Assembly: GCF_031202265.1 (NCBI RefSeq)
Contig: NZ_CP100604.1
Coordinates: 6,306,501-6,370,500, forward strand
Origin: Bradyrhizobium sp. Ash2021
GTDB lineage: Bacteria; Pseudomonadota; Alphaproteobacteria; Rhizobiales; Xanthobacteraceae
DNA: 64,000 bases
Reading direction: 5' to 3'
Of this stretch, positions 35,212 to 43,194 are shown piece after piece. The translations under genes and the position numbers were made by a program. The number at the start of each line of letters is the position of its first letter. Within the stretch, counting starts at the first letter, position 1. The notes beneath the pieces are model-generated. The model was given only the letters and a program-made list of their open reading frames with translations. It was not told where the DNA came from and ran no database searches.

Positions 35212-35225
35212 TTTTGAATGCAAAA
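35212..35225. promoter_or_regulatory. GntR operator half of a pair (site 1)
   Basis: ttttgaatgcaaaa, a 14-base near-palindrome with one mismatch to the perfect site at 35274-35287. It lies 30 bases upstream of the crotonase start, where it could block or guide the operon promoter. Confidence 0.65.
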
Positions 35226-35273
35226 CTTCGATTTATCAAGCTAGAACTTTCCGTTTTCCGATGTTATTGACCA

Positions 35274-35287
35274 TTTTGAATTCAAAA
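35274..35287. promoter_or_regulatory. GntR operator (site 2, perfect palindrome)
   Basis: ttttgaattcaaaa is a perfect 14-base palindrome 19 bases upstream of the GntR start. It is 62 bases centre to centre from site 1. Two like sites in one divergent promoter region fit autoregulation and control of the catabolic operon by the adjacent FadR-type regulator. Confidence 0.7.
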
Positions 35288-35306
35288 ATAGAGGATCGAC
35301 GGAACC

Positions 35307-35984
35307 ATGCTGCATGAGGAGGTCGTCGGCCGGGTCCGCGCGATGCTGCTCGAAGGCGAAATTCCGCCGGGGGCGCGGATTCCCGAACGCGACCTCTGCG
35401 AGAAGCTGCAAATTTCGCGCACACCGCTGCGCGAGGCGCTCAAGGTGCTCGCCGCCGAAGGCCTCGTCCAACTCCTGCCCAACCGTGGCTCGCGCGCAGC
35501 CAAGCTCACCGACAAGGACATGCGCGACCTGTTCGAGGTCTGCCAGGGCCTTGAGGCCCTGGCCGGCGAACTCGCCAGCGAGCGCATCACCGATGCGGAG
35601 ATCGCCGCAGTCGCCGCCACCCACGCCGCGATGGCGCAGCACTACCAAAACAGCGATCTGCTGCAGTACTACCGCTGCAACCGCGCCATCCACGAGGCCA
35701 TCGTCACCGCCGCCGGCAACCCGGTGCTATCGGGGCTTTATGAATCGGTGACCGCGCGCATCCGCCGCGCCCGCTATGTGACCCCGATGACGCCGCCGCG
35801 CTGGGCGTTGGCGCTTCAGGAACACGAGGCGATCCTGAATGCGCTGCGACGCCGCGACGGACTGGGACTGGCGCACATCCTGCGTACGCATCTTCGTCAC
35901 AAACGCGAAGAAGTCTTGCAAGCGGGTTTTGCGGAAACGGAAAATCCGGGCGTTGCCCAGGCGCCGCTGCTGCAGCCGGCTTGA
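35307..35984 (+). CDS. GntR/FadR-family transcriptional regulator with FCD domain
   Basis: 225 residues. The winged-helix domain has PPGARIPERDLCEKLQISRTPLREALKVLAAEGLVQLLPNRGSRAAKLT, the GntR hallmark. The all-helical FCD ligand domain follows, with NRAIHEAIVTAAGNPVL and the metal-binding histidine near LRTHLRHKREEVL. It is divergent from the crotonase/CoA-transferase/TctCBA/PdxA operon and most likely controls it in response to a carboxylate, through the two TTTTGAA-type palindromes between them. Confidence 0.92.
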   Translation: MLHEEVVGRVRAMLLEGEIPPGARIPERDLCEKLQISRTPLREALKVLAAEGLVQLLPNRGSRAAKLTDKDMRDLFEVCQGLEALAGELASERITDAEIAAVAATHAAMAQHYQNSDLLQYYRCNRAIHEAIVTAAGNPVLSGLYESVTARIRRARYVTPMTPPRWALALQEHEAILNALRRRDGLGLAHILRTHLRHKREEVLQAGFAETENPGVAQAPLLQPA

Positions 35985-36075
35985 TGCGCGACCTATGAGC
36001 GAGGCTCCGCCATCACACTCGTCGGTGTGAGCTCACGGTTCTCGGATCGCCGCCGCACGCTTGACTCCATATTTT

Positions 36076-36102
36076 GTAGTGTCTACTATAAAAAATGTAG
36101 TA
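36076..36102. promoter_or_regulatory. Candidate operator with overlapping dyads
   Basis: gtagtgtctac (36076-36086) and tactataaaaaatgtagta (36084-36102) are overlapping inverted repeats about 17-40 bases upstream of the membrane protein gene. The AT-rich GTAGT/ACTAC arms fit an HxlR-type site, and an HxlR gene lies downstream. Confidence 0.4.
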
Positions 36103-36118
36103 TACCTTGGAGTAGCCC

Positions 36119-36553
36119 ATGGCGATTGCCCCTGACACCAGGCACCCGGCGAGTGCCCGCGGCTTGTGGCTCGGTATCGCCGCCTACCTCATCCCCACCT
36201 TTCCGATTGCATATGTTTGGCATCTCGTTCTGTTCGAGCCGCAATACCATGCACTTCACATCTACCGTGCCGATCCGATCATCCCCTTCGGGTTGGCTTC
36301 GATGATGATCCAGGCCGTCATCTTCTCGTGGGTTTTCCCTCGTGTGTTTGCCGGTCATCGCGATTCGATCCTGAAAGATGGGCTGCTGTACGGGCTGGGT
36401 GCCGGCTTGTTATCGTGGTCATTCACGACACTGGCGGTTGCGGCAAAACACCCGATGGCCTCGATCTCGGACTATGTGCCTCTCGAAACCGCCTTCACGA
36501 TCCTGCAGTTCCTGGTCGTGGGACCCCTGACCGCCCTTGCCCACCGAGATTGA
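36119..36553 (+). CDS. Four-helix membrane protein of unknown function
   Basis: 144 residues with four membrane segments: GLWLGIAAYLIPTFPIAYVWHL, IPFGLASMMIQAVIFSWVFP, GLLYGLGAGLLSWSFTTLAVA and AFTILQFLVVGPLTALA. GGAG precedes the ATG at 36119. It lies 31 bases upstream of the HxlR regulator and is probably cotranscribed with it. No family was recognised with confidence. Confidence 0.7.
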   Translation: MAIAPDTRHPASARGLWLGIAAYLIPTFPIAYVWHLVLFEPQYHALHIYRADPIIPFGLASMMIQAVIFSWVFPRVFAGHRDSILKDGLLYGLGAGLLSWSFTTLAVAAKHPMASISDYVPLETAFTILQFLVVGPLTALAHRD

Positions 36554-36584
36554 TACTGGAGGCTGACACGACGATTTTTCAGCC

Positions 36585-37265
36585 ATGAGCAATATCCACT
36601 ACCCGCAGTTTTGCGCGCTCGCCCGGGCCGCGGAGCTCATTGGCGAGCGTTGGACGCTGCTGATCATCAGAGAGCTTCTGCTTGGGCCGAAGCGGTTTGG
36701 CGATCTCATGGATCACCTTGACGGGATGAGCCCGACTTTGCTGACGGCGCGTCTCACGGTTTTGATCGACAGCAATGTGGTTCGCCGGATCACTTTGCCG
36801 AGGCCGGTCAATGCACAGCTCTATGAACTGACCGATATCGGTCGCGAGATTCAACCGGCAATACGGGAATTGATCCGCTGGGGAGGCCGCTTTCTGTTTC
36901 CGCCGGTGCCCGGGGACACGTTCGAGCCGGATTGGGTGCTGCTCGGCCTGGATGCCATCGCGAAGCGCACGCCGGTGCCCGAAATGAACGTCGGTCTGGT
37001 CGTAACGCATGGCAAGAAATCTGCCGGCTTTACCGTTGCGGGCGGCCAGAGCGGAACGGCTATCCAGAAGGGCATCACCAATTGCAAGGGAACGCTGGAA
37101 GCGCCGTTCGACGTTGTACTCCAGATCGTTGGCATGGGCGTGTCGCTCGATGATGCGATAGCGGCGAAGCGCGCGATAGTGAGTGGCTCGGCAGCGCTCG
37201 TTCGCAAGCTGCCGCAACTGTTCGACCTCGCGGAACGCAGGCGTGGGATGATGACGAAGCAGTAG
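36585..37265 (+). CDS. HxlR-family regulator with a C-terminal SCP2-like domain
   Basis: 226 residues, twice the length of simple HxlR proteins. The N-terminal winged helix has ALARAAELIGERWTLLIIRELLLGPKRFGDLMDHLDGMSPTLLTARL, with the ELTDIGREI wing. The C-terminal 110 residues (VVTHGKKSAGFTVAGGQSGTAIQKGITNCKGTLEAPFDV form its core) resemble the SCP2 sterol-binding fold and may sense a hydrophobic ligand. It lacks the N-terminal redox cysteine context (one Cys at position 9, FCALARA). Confidence 0.82.
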   Translation: MSNIHYPQFCALARAAELIGERWTLLIIRELLLGPKRFGDLMDHLDGMSPTLLTARLTVLIDSNVVRRITLPRPVNAQLYELTDIGREIQPAIRELIRWGGRFLFPPVPGDTFEPDWVLLGLDAIAKRTPVPEMNVGLVVTHGKKSAGFTVAGGQSGTAIQKGITNCKGTLEAPFDVVLQIVGMGVSLDDAIAAKRAIVSGSAALVRKLPQLFDLAERRRGMMTKQ

Positions 37266-37323
37266 GCGGCGGAGCCAGCTGGAGGATTCCAGATCTTGTT
37301 CGACCAACATCAAGGAGAGGACA

Positions 37324-37614
37324 ATGAAGAAGTTTATCTTGTTGCATTACGGATTTGAAAAGCCAACGCCGGAAATCATGGCGGCCTGGGGCAAGTGGTT
37401 CGAGGCAATGAAAGACAATATCATCGACATGGGCGGCCATTTCAGTCGGGGCCGAGAAATCTCGAAAGCCGGGACCAGGGACCTGCCACTGGGGCTTGAA
37501 TCCATCACCGGCTTCACCACAGTGAAGGCAGATAGCCTTGATGACGCAGAGGAGATGGCGCGAGGCAATCCGTTCATATCGAGCATCAGGGTCTATGAAG
37601 TGATGTCGAAGTAG
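37324..37614 (+). CDS. YCII/DGPF-family small protein
   Basis: 96 residues. MKKFILLHYGFEKPTPEIMAAWGKWFEAM, then ESITGFTTVKADSLDDAEEMARGNPF and VYEVMSK fit the YCII-related ferredoxin-like fold. Members have unclear roles, some close to sigma factors or HxlR regulators. GGAGAGG precedes the ATG. It lies 58 bases after the HxlR gene and is probably part of the same transcript. Confidence 0.75.
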   Translation: MKKFILLHYGFEKPTPEIMAAWGKWFEAMKDNIIDMGGHFSRGREISKAGTRDLPLGLESITGFTTVKADSLDDAEEMARGNPFISSIRVYEVMSK

Positions 37615-37710
37615 CCTTGCCCGCTCGCCAGCTTCTTCGGGCTGGTCGATGCCTGATCGCCGGTCGCAGACGCTTCGCGCAGAACTGCGGCCGGTAAGGC
37701 TGCGTGCCCC

Positions 37711-37947
37711 TCACCCCTTCACGTCATACTGCTTGCTGAGGTGGTCGCCGATCTGCACCAGCATCGCGACGCATTCGGGATAGCCGGGTTTGGCAACGGT
37801 TGCCGCATCGGCCTTGGCGCGGAATTCCCAGCTATCGCCGTCGGGGATCACGGCGATGACCATTCCATCCGGACAATCGGCGTGAACCTTCAATTCGGCT
37901 GCTGCCATCGCAATGAGTTCGGCTTCGGTCTTGACGGGCTTGCTCAT
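37711..37947 (-). CDS. Hypothetical 78-residue protein
   Basis: From the ATG at 37947 (GGAGG 10 bases upstream) the product begins MSKPVKTEAELIAMAAAELK and has VIPDGDSWEFRAKADAA and MLVQIGDHLSKQYDVKG. It is a small soluble alpha/beta protein of unknown role. It is 80 bases downstream of the large TPR gene on the same strand. An in-frame upstream start at 38004 adds 19 residues and is less likely. Confidence 0.65.
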   Translation of the reverse strand: MSKPVKTEAELIAMAAAELKVHADCPDGMVIAVIPDGDSWEFRAKADAATVAKPGYPECVAMLVQIGDHLSKQYDVKG

Positions 37948-38027
37948 GGTGACGGCGTCCTCCCCAAAGTATTGTTCGCCGCAGGTTGCCGCGTCGGCGC
38001 GCATCTGTCGAGGGGACGAAGGAGGTG

Positions 38028-41000
38028 CTATCGCGCCGCGCCGATCTGCCTCAAGCCGACGATCGCCGGCAGGGAACCGGTGTGGACCGGGTCGGCTCTG
38101 GCTTCCGGCAGCAGCGGCGCGCGCGCGGTGGCGTCCGGGAAGCGGGTCTTCATTTCACGGACGAAGCCGTCCAGCGTATCGACGCTGGCGGCCATCTTGG
38201 CGATCTGGGCGAATTCGGCGCTGCTGGAGGTGGCCGGCTTGCTGGCAGTGTCGAACGCCAGCCGGTCCGCCTCGCCGATCATCAAGGGCGCGTATTTCTC
38301 GCGGAATCGCGCCAGGCCGATGGCATCTTCCGCCAGCGCATATCCGACCACGGCGCGGATCACGTCGCCCTTCTCCGCCGCGTTGAGCGGTGTGAAGTCG
38401 CGCCAGCGATCGGCATAGTACAATTCGATCTGTTCGGAGGCCTCGCGCCACTTCCGCGAGGCCCAGTAGATGTCGGAGCGCAGCCGGATCGCTTCCGGCC
38501 CGGTGATATTGGAGATGATGTCGAGCGCGAGATCGTGGCGCCCGACGTCGCTTTGCGCGCGTGCCTCGAGCAGCAGCCGCTGCTGCCGCAACTCCCCGGA
38601 GAGATCCGCGATCCGGGTGGTGCGAAGCGCGGCGATCGCGCGGTCCGGCTTGCGGTTGGTCAGATAGACCATCGCAAGCTTTGCCGCCACCTGCGCGCGC
38701 GCAGCCCCCTCCAGCCGCTTGTCGATCTGGTATTGCAACAGCTCGGCTGCCTGATCGAGCAGGTCGACCGCAACCAGCCGGTCCGCCAGCCGCCGGATCA
38801 TCTCGTCGCCGCGCCGGCCGATCGGCGTCAGCTCGCGGTTTTCGTAGAACATGCCGAGCGCATCGATCGGCTTCATGTCCTCGCCTTTGGGGCTGAGATA
38901 CAATTGCGCAAACAGCGCCGACGCCGCATCCTGGCCTTGCCGTGACAGTTCGGAATTCGGCTGCAGCCTTGTTGCGGTCCTGACCGCGGCGAACGATTCA
39001 GAATAGCGCCCGGTATCGGCATAGATGCGCGCCAACGTCTGCAGCGTCTTCACCTCGATCCCGTCGCCGCGCCAGATCGCCGACAGCGTCTCCAGCTCGC
39101 GCAGGACCTCGGCCTGGCCGAGTTCGCCGCGCTTCTGCCGCAGCAACACCTCGAGCAGCCTGCCTTCGGCCGCCGAAGGCCGGTCGGCGGAGTTGGCCGC
39201 GAACCTGTACTCATCGAGCGCGTCCTTGTCGTGTCCGAGCGCCTCGGCGAGCCGCCCGCGCAACACCGCGACCGAAGGCTTCATCTCCTTGGGGACGCCG
39301 ACCACTTCGAGCTCGCTGCGGCGACGCGAGGCGCCGGCATAATCCTTCACTTCGAGCGATGCCCGCATCGCCTCCGCGGTCACGATGCGCTGCAGCTCCA
39401 GCGGCAGCACCGCGATCGAGAATTCGGCGTTCTTGAACTTCTCGCGCGCATCCGCCCATTTGCCCTGGCGCGCAAAGGCCAGCGCCTGCCACAATTGGGA
39501 ATCGTAGCCGTTTCCGATCGCCGGGTTGGCGAGATCCTTCAATCCCCCGTCCGGCCGGCCGATCAGGATGCCGGAGACCGCACGCACCATCATCACGCCG
39601 GCGTCCTCGGTCCCCTGCTTGGTCTCCGAGAGGATCAGATTGGCGAGGCCGTGGGCTTCCTCATACATCCCGTTCGCCATGTAGAAATCGGCAAGGTCGA
39701 GCCGGGCCTGCGAGCGCAGGTCGGGCGCGGCGGCGGCGGCAGCGGCGATCAGCGCGTCCAGCCGCGCGAGAAATTTCTCCTCCCGGTTCTTGCGCCATTC
39801 GTTGACGTCGAACAGCGGACGGACCGCGGCGGTGGCGCGTTCGGCCGCGACGTCAGCCGATGACAGCGTGAGACCGCCCGGCCTGCCGAGCATGACCTTG
39901 TCGGCGCCGACCTCGGCGCTGACATCGTCGGAGTTCGGACGAACCACCACGCCGTGAACGGATTCCAGCAGCGACAGCTCGACGAAATCCTGCCGCTTGA
40001 TGAAGCCGCGGGTCGGCGGCGGCGCGGTCACCACCCAGAGCATATCGCCGGCGTCGGGATCGACCAGCCGGTGCAGCGTGCCGGGGTTCGCCAGCGGCAC
40101 GCTGACATTGGCGCGCGCGGGGTCGGTGATGTTGCGGATCACCGTCAGCGGCAGCGGCGGCGTTTGCACCCGGTCGGCAAATGTCAGCGTCCAGCTCTCG
40201 CCGGTGGCGCGGTCGTCGCCGGTCAGCGACGGCATCTGCGGGCGGTTGAGACGGAACCGGATGGCCTGGCCTTTTTCCAGCGGCAACCGGCTGACGTCGC
40301 CGATGATCGCGCCGGCCTTGGCGCGGATCGGCTCGACATCGATCGCCCTGTTCGAATCGAACACCAGCCACACGGTGTCGGCGCGGCGAAACATCGCCGC
40401 GGGCGTCGCCGCACCGAACGAAAACGTCACGCGAAATCCGTCGCTGTCCCGCCGCGCGTCGACGGCAACCGCCTTGCCGGTGCCGCGATTTTCGGCCGAA
40501 GGTGGGGACGCAGCGGGCGACACCTTTGGCGGGGCTTCCGACGCGCGAGCCGGCGTTTCCTGGGCTGCCGGTGCAGGCTTCGCAGCCTCGTTTGCGGCGG
40601 CCTGCTTCTCCTCCACCCGATGCTCCGCTTTCGGCGCCTCCTGGGGAGCGGCCATCTCGGGCGCAGGCGAAGCCGTCTCGGGCGCAGCCTTGTCAGCCGT
40701 AACCTTCTCGGCCGGGGGCGCGGTGTTCTCTGACGCAGGCGCAGCCTTCTCCGCCGCCGGCGCTGTCTGCTCCGCCGCGGGCGCTGCGTTGGCGGCCTGT
40801 TCGGGCTTGATCTCGATCTTCGCCTCCTCGGCGAACGTCTCCGAGGTCACCGACGCGACCTGCGCCGGCTGTTGCGGCGGCATCGACTCCCTGGCCAGCC
40901 TGTCGCTGGCGGCCGGTGCCGGAGCGTGTGCAGCGGTGGGGGCAAGCGCCGCAATCGCGGCAGGCAATTCGGCCGCGGCGGACTTTTCGGCCTGCTGGAA

Positions 41001-41861
41001 GGCGACGTCGATGATGTAGTTCTTCTCCTCGCGGAACGAGTGGACGTCGACTTCACCGATCAGCGTGATGTCGACCGCCGAGGAATCGACATCGACCCGC
41101 TGGCTGATCGAGGCGATGTTCGGCGGCGCCGCCACCTTGGCATCCGCCAGATCGAAGGCCAGCACGCTGTTGAACTGCAATGTCAGCTTCTGGTCGTTGA
41201 GCACCGACGAAACATTGACGCCATCGGGCATTTCAAACACGAAGCGCACGAATGTCGGCTGCACCGAGGCGCGGACGCGAACCGGCGGCTTTCTTTTCGA
41301 CGCCGCGGCCGCGCGCTGCAAGCGAAGCGCGCGTTCGGCAATTCGCGCCCGCTCCGACAATTCGCGAATGACTTCCTGCGGCAGCGAGGGCGGCGGGCCG
41401 GTCCAGCTGTCGGGCAGGAAGTCGACGAAGATCCGCTCGCCCGCGGTCATGGTGTTGACGGTCGCCCGACGCTGCAGCGACAGCCGGATCGCGGAGCCGT
41501 CGGGATCGCGCCGTGCGGAGCCGACATAGTCGGGCACCGCGTCCGACAATTTGTCGACCGGAATGTCCACCGGACGCTTGAACCGGATCACGATGATCGA
41601 ACCGGCCGTGGTGACTTCGGATTCGACGTCCTCGGCGAGCTTCAGCACCAGCCGCGCGTAACCGCCGGCGGCCGAAAAACTCGCCTCGCCCTTGACCGGG
41701 TCTTGTTTGGCCAGATCCTGCGCCCGGCAGGGCAAGGACAGCGTCAAACCGGCGACGACGAGGATGATCGAGCGCGATGACGGCAGGCCGATGCAAGATC
41801 TGGCCGTCCGCGCCAATGCGCGGCCCAGCGACCAGATTCCAGCGGCAGCCGTTCGCCCCAT
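38028..41861 (-). CDS. Large periplasmic TPR protein of the flagellar cluster
   Basis: 1277 residues. After an N-terminal region with a signal segment (SIILVVAGLTLSLPCRAQ) come two beta modules resembling AMIN domains (SFSAAGGYARLVLKLAED...FVDFLPDSW; VRVRASVQPTFVRFVFEMPDGV). A linker of about 170 residues (about 295-465) is rich in Ala, Pro and Glu. A third beta module follows (FRVTFSFGAATPAAMFRRADTVWLVFD). The last 600 residues are helical with TPR-like repeats (ARLDLADFYMANGMYEEAHGLANLIL; LARIYADTGRYSESFAAV). It lies 104 bases downstream of motE, so a role in motor assembly or support is inferred. Confidence 0.75.
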   Translation of the reverse strand: MGRTAAAGIWSLGRALARTARSCIGLPSSRSIILVVAGLTLSLPCRAQDLAKQDPVKGEASFSAAGGYARLVLKLAEDVESEVTTAGSIIVIRFKRPVDIPVDKLSDAVPDYVGSARRDPDGSAIRLSLQRRATVNTMTAGERIFVDFLPDSWTGPPPSLPQEVIRELSERARIAERALRLQRAAAASKRKPPVRVRASVQPTFVRFVFEMPDGVNVSSVLNDQKLTLQFNSVLAFDLADAKVAAPPNIASISQRVDVDSSAVDITLIGEVDVHSFREEKNYIIDVAFQQAEKSAAAELPAAIAALAPTAAHAPAPAASDRLARESMPPQQPAQVASVTSETFAEEAKIEIKPEQAANAAPAAEQTAPAAEKAAPASENTAPPAEKVTADKAAPETASPAPEMAAPQEAPKAEHRVEEKQAAANEAAKPAPAAQETPARASEAPPKVSPAASPPSAENRGTGKAVAVDARRDSDGFRVTFSFGAATPAAMFRRADTVWLVFDSNRAIDVEPIRAKAGAIIGDVSRLPLEKGQAIRFRLNRPQMPSLTGDDRATGESWTLTFADRVQTPPLPLTVIRNITDPARANVSVPLANPGTLHRLVDPDAGDMLWVVTAPPPTRGFIKRQDFVELSLLESVHGVVVRPNSDDVSAEVGADKVMLGRPGGLTLSSADVAAERATAAVRPLFDVNEWRKNREEKFLARLDALIAAAAAAAPDLRSQARLDLADFYMANGMYEEAHGLANLILSETKQGTEDAGVMMVRAVSGILIGRPDGGLKDLANPAIGNGYDSQLWQALAFARQGKWADAREKFKNAEFSIAVLPLELQRIVTAEAMRASLEVKDYAGASRRRSELEVVGVPKEMKPSVAVLRGRLAEALGHDKDALDEYRFAANSADRPSAAEGRLLEVLLRQKRGELGQAEVLRELETLSAIWRGDGIEVKTLQTLARIYADTGRYSESFAAVRTATRLQPNSELSRQGQDAASALFAQLYLSPKGEDMKPIDALGMFYENRELTPIGRRGDEMIRRLADRLVAVDLLDQAAELLQYQIDKRLEGAARAQVAAKLAMVYLTNRKPDRAIAALRTTRIADLSGELRQQRLLLEARAQSDVGRHDLALDIISNITGPEAIRLRSDIYWASRKWREASEQIELYYADRWRDFTPLNAAEKGDVIRAVVGYALAEDAIGLARFREKYAPLMIGEADRLAFDTASKPATSSSAEFAQIAKMAASVDTLDGFVREMKTRFPDATARAPLLPEARADPVHTGSLPAIVGLRQIGAAR

Positions 41862-41941
41862 TCCAAAACTACTTTCAGCCTCAAGGTACCGTCGCGGGCG
41901 AAGCGCCGTCGGCTTCGCATTTGAATCTTGAATTGGCCGGC

Positions 41942-41956
41942 TTAAGGCTTTGTTAA
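41942..41956. promoter_or_regulatory. CtrA-type site TTAA-N7-TTAA before the TPR gene
   Basis: ttaaggctttgttaa matches the full CtrA spacing. It lies 81-95 bases upstream of the TPR gene start and just past the motE stop codon (41966). It suggests the TPR gene has its own promoter in addition to any read-through from fliL. Confidence 0.5.
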
Positions 41957-41965
41957 ATATCCGCG

Positions 41966-42760
41966 TTAATTGGGCTTTTGCGACAGCATCTTGCCTTCGA
42001 TCTTGGGCAGATCGGCGCTGGAGGCGGAGCGGTCCGGATTGGCCCGGCGCGCCATCTCGACGGTGAGCCGTTCGGCCGCTTCCGGCTGCATCAGGCCGAG
42101 GATGTCGGACATCTTGCGCGGAGCGATCTGGGAGGCGATTTCGAACAGCACCGACATTTCCAGCCGGTCGAACACCTTGGCGGCATCCTTTGGCTTCATG
42201 GCCTCATACATGGTGATGATGCCCTTCATGCGCGCGGCTTCGACTTCGGCCTTTTGTCCGGTCGCGGTCGTGATCCGCGCCTCGGTGGCCTTCATCTCCT
42301 CGACCCGCGACTCGATGCGTTTCTCGGCCGACTTGAGCAGGTTTTCCCTGATGTCGATTTCGCGGGCGCGCGTCTCCAGTTCCTGCCGCCGCGCCTGCAG
42401 CCGTTCGAGGATCGCCCGCTCCGACGGCGACACCCCCTGGGCCTGCTCGGGATAAACCATGACGCCATCGGGCTTGGGCGCTTCGGCCGCGGGTGCCGCC
42501 GGTTCCGGTGCCTCTTCCTTGGGCTTTTCATGCACCGAACCGGTGATATCGGAATCGCCCTTCAGATCGTTTCTGGAATTTGCCTTGGGGCCGCCGGGGA
42601 AGTTGATGGTTTCCTGTGCCCATGACTTTTGGGTCGAGTTCGGATCGTAGTCGAAGACATATCCTCCATCGAGCACCAGGCCGGCGATCTTCAGCACTGC
42701 AAGGCCGAAGACCGCGACCAGGACGACCGGAATGACGCGAATGTCACGGAAGGATTTCAT
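41966..42760 (-). CDS. motE: Flagellar motor protein MotE
   Basis: 264 residues. One N-terminal membrane helix (IPVVLVAVFGLAVLKIAGLVL) anchors a periplasmic protein. A disordered region (PEPAAPAAEAPKP) and a long coiled coil (ERLQARRQELETRAREIDIRENLLKSAEKRIESRVEEMKAT) lead to an MgtE-N-like helical domain (MYEAMKPKDAAKVFDRLEMSVLFEIASQIAPRKMSDILGLM). In Sinorhizobium MotE is a periplasmic chaperone for MotC. It overlaps the preceding gene by four bases (ATGA). No motC was recognised unless the downstream TPR protein plays that part. Confidence 0.85.
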   Translation of the reverse strand: MKSFRDIRVIPVVLVAVFGLAVLKIAGLVLDGGYVFDYDPNSTQKSWAQETINFPGGPKANSRNDLKGDSDITGSVHEKPKEEAPEPAAPAAEAPKPDGVMVYPEQAQGVSPSERAILERLQARRQELETRAREIDIRENLLKSAEKRIESRVEEMKATEARITTATGQKAEVEAARMKGIITMYEAMKPKDAAKVFDRLEMSVLFEIASQIAPRKMSDILGLMQPEAAERLTVEMARRANPDRSASSADLPKIEGKMLSQKPN

Positions 42761-43194
42761 GCGGCGAGGCCATCAGCCCTTCGGCGGTCGGAGAAGGCCT
42801 GTGCCGCCGCGGCGACCGCCTTGGCGGCCGAAACCTTGGGCGCCGCCTCAGCCGACTCCGACGAGGGCCGTGCGGCGGCGGCGATCCTGGACAGCCGCCG
42901 GATCACGCCGTCGCCCTCGGCGAGCTGGTTCTTCAGATGCGCCGACATCTGCGCCGCGGCGGTCAGCTGGCTGCCGAGATTCTCGTTGACGTCGCGAACG
43001 GTATGCTTGAGGCCGCCGATCGCGCGCTCGGCGATTTCGGTCGCCGTGATCAGTTCACCGATCGTCGCTTTCAGCGAATGTTCGTCCGCCTTCAGGCGCT
43101 TCAGGCGGGCGTTGAGCAGCATGCAATAGCCGATCGTGAGCATCAGCAGCACCGCCACCAGGCTCTCGATCACAATTCCAAAGGAATGACTCAT
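42757..43194 (-). CDS. DUF6468-type flagellar cluster membrane protein
   Basis: 145 residues. An N-terminal membrane helix (IVIESLVAVLLMLTIGYCMLL) precedes a helical domain: RLKRLKADEHSLKATIGELITATEIAERAIGGLKHTVRDVNENLG. An Ala-rich tail follows. The start overlaps the fliM stop and the stop overlaps the motE start, both by four bases, so translation of fliM, this gene and motE is coupled. Proteins of this type sit between fliM and motE in many alphaproteobacteria; the function is not established. Confidence 0.8.
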   Translation of the reverse strand: MSHSFGIVIESLVAVLLMLTIGYCMLLNARLKRLKADEHSLKATIGELITATEIAERAIGGLKHTVRDVNENLGSQLTAAAQMSAHLKNQLAEGDGVIRRLSRIAAAARPSSESAEAAPKVSAAKAVAAAAQAFSDRRRADGLAA

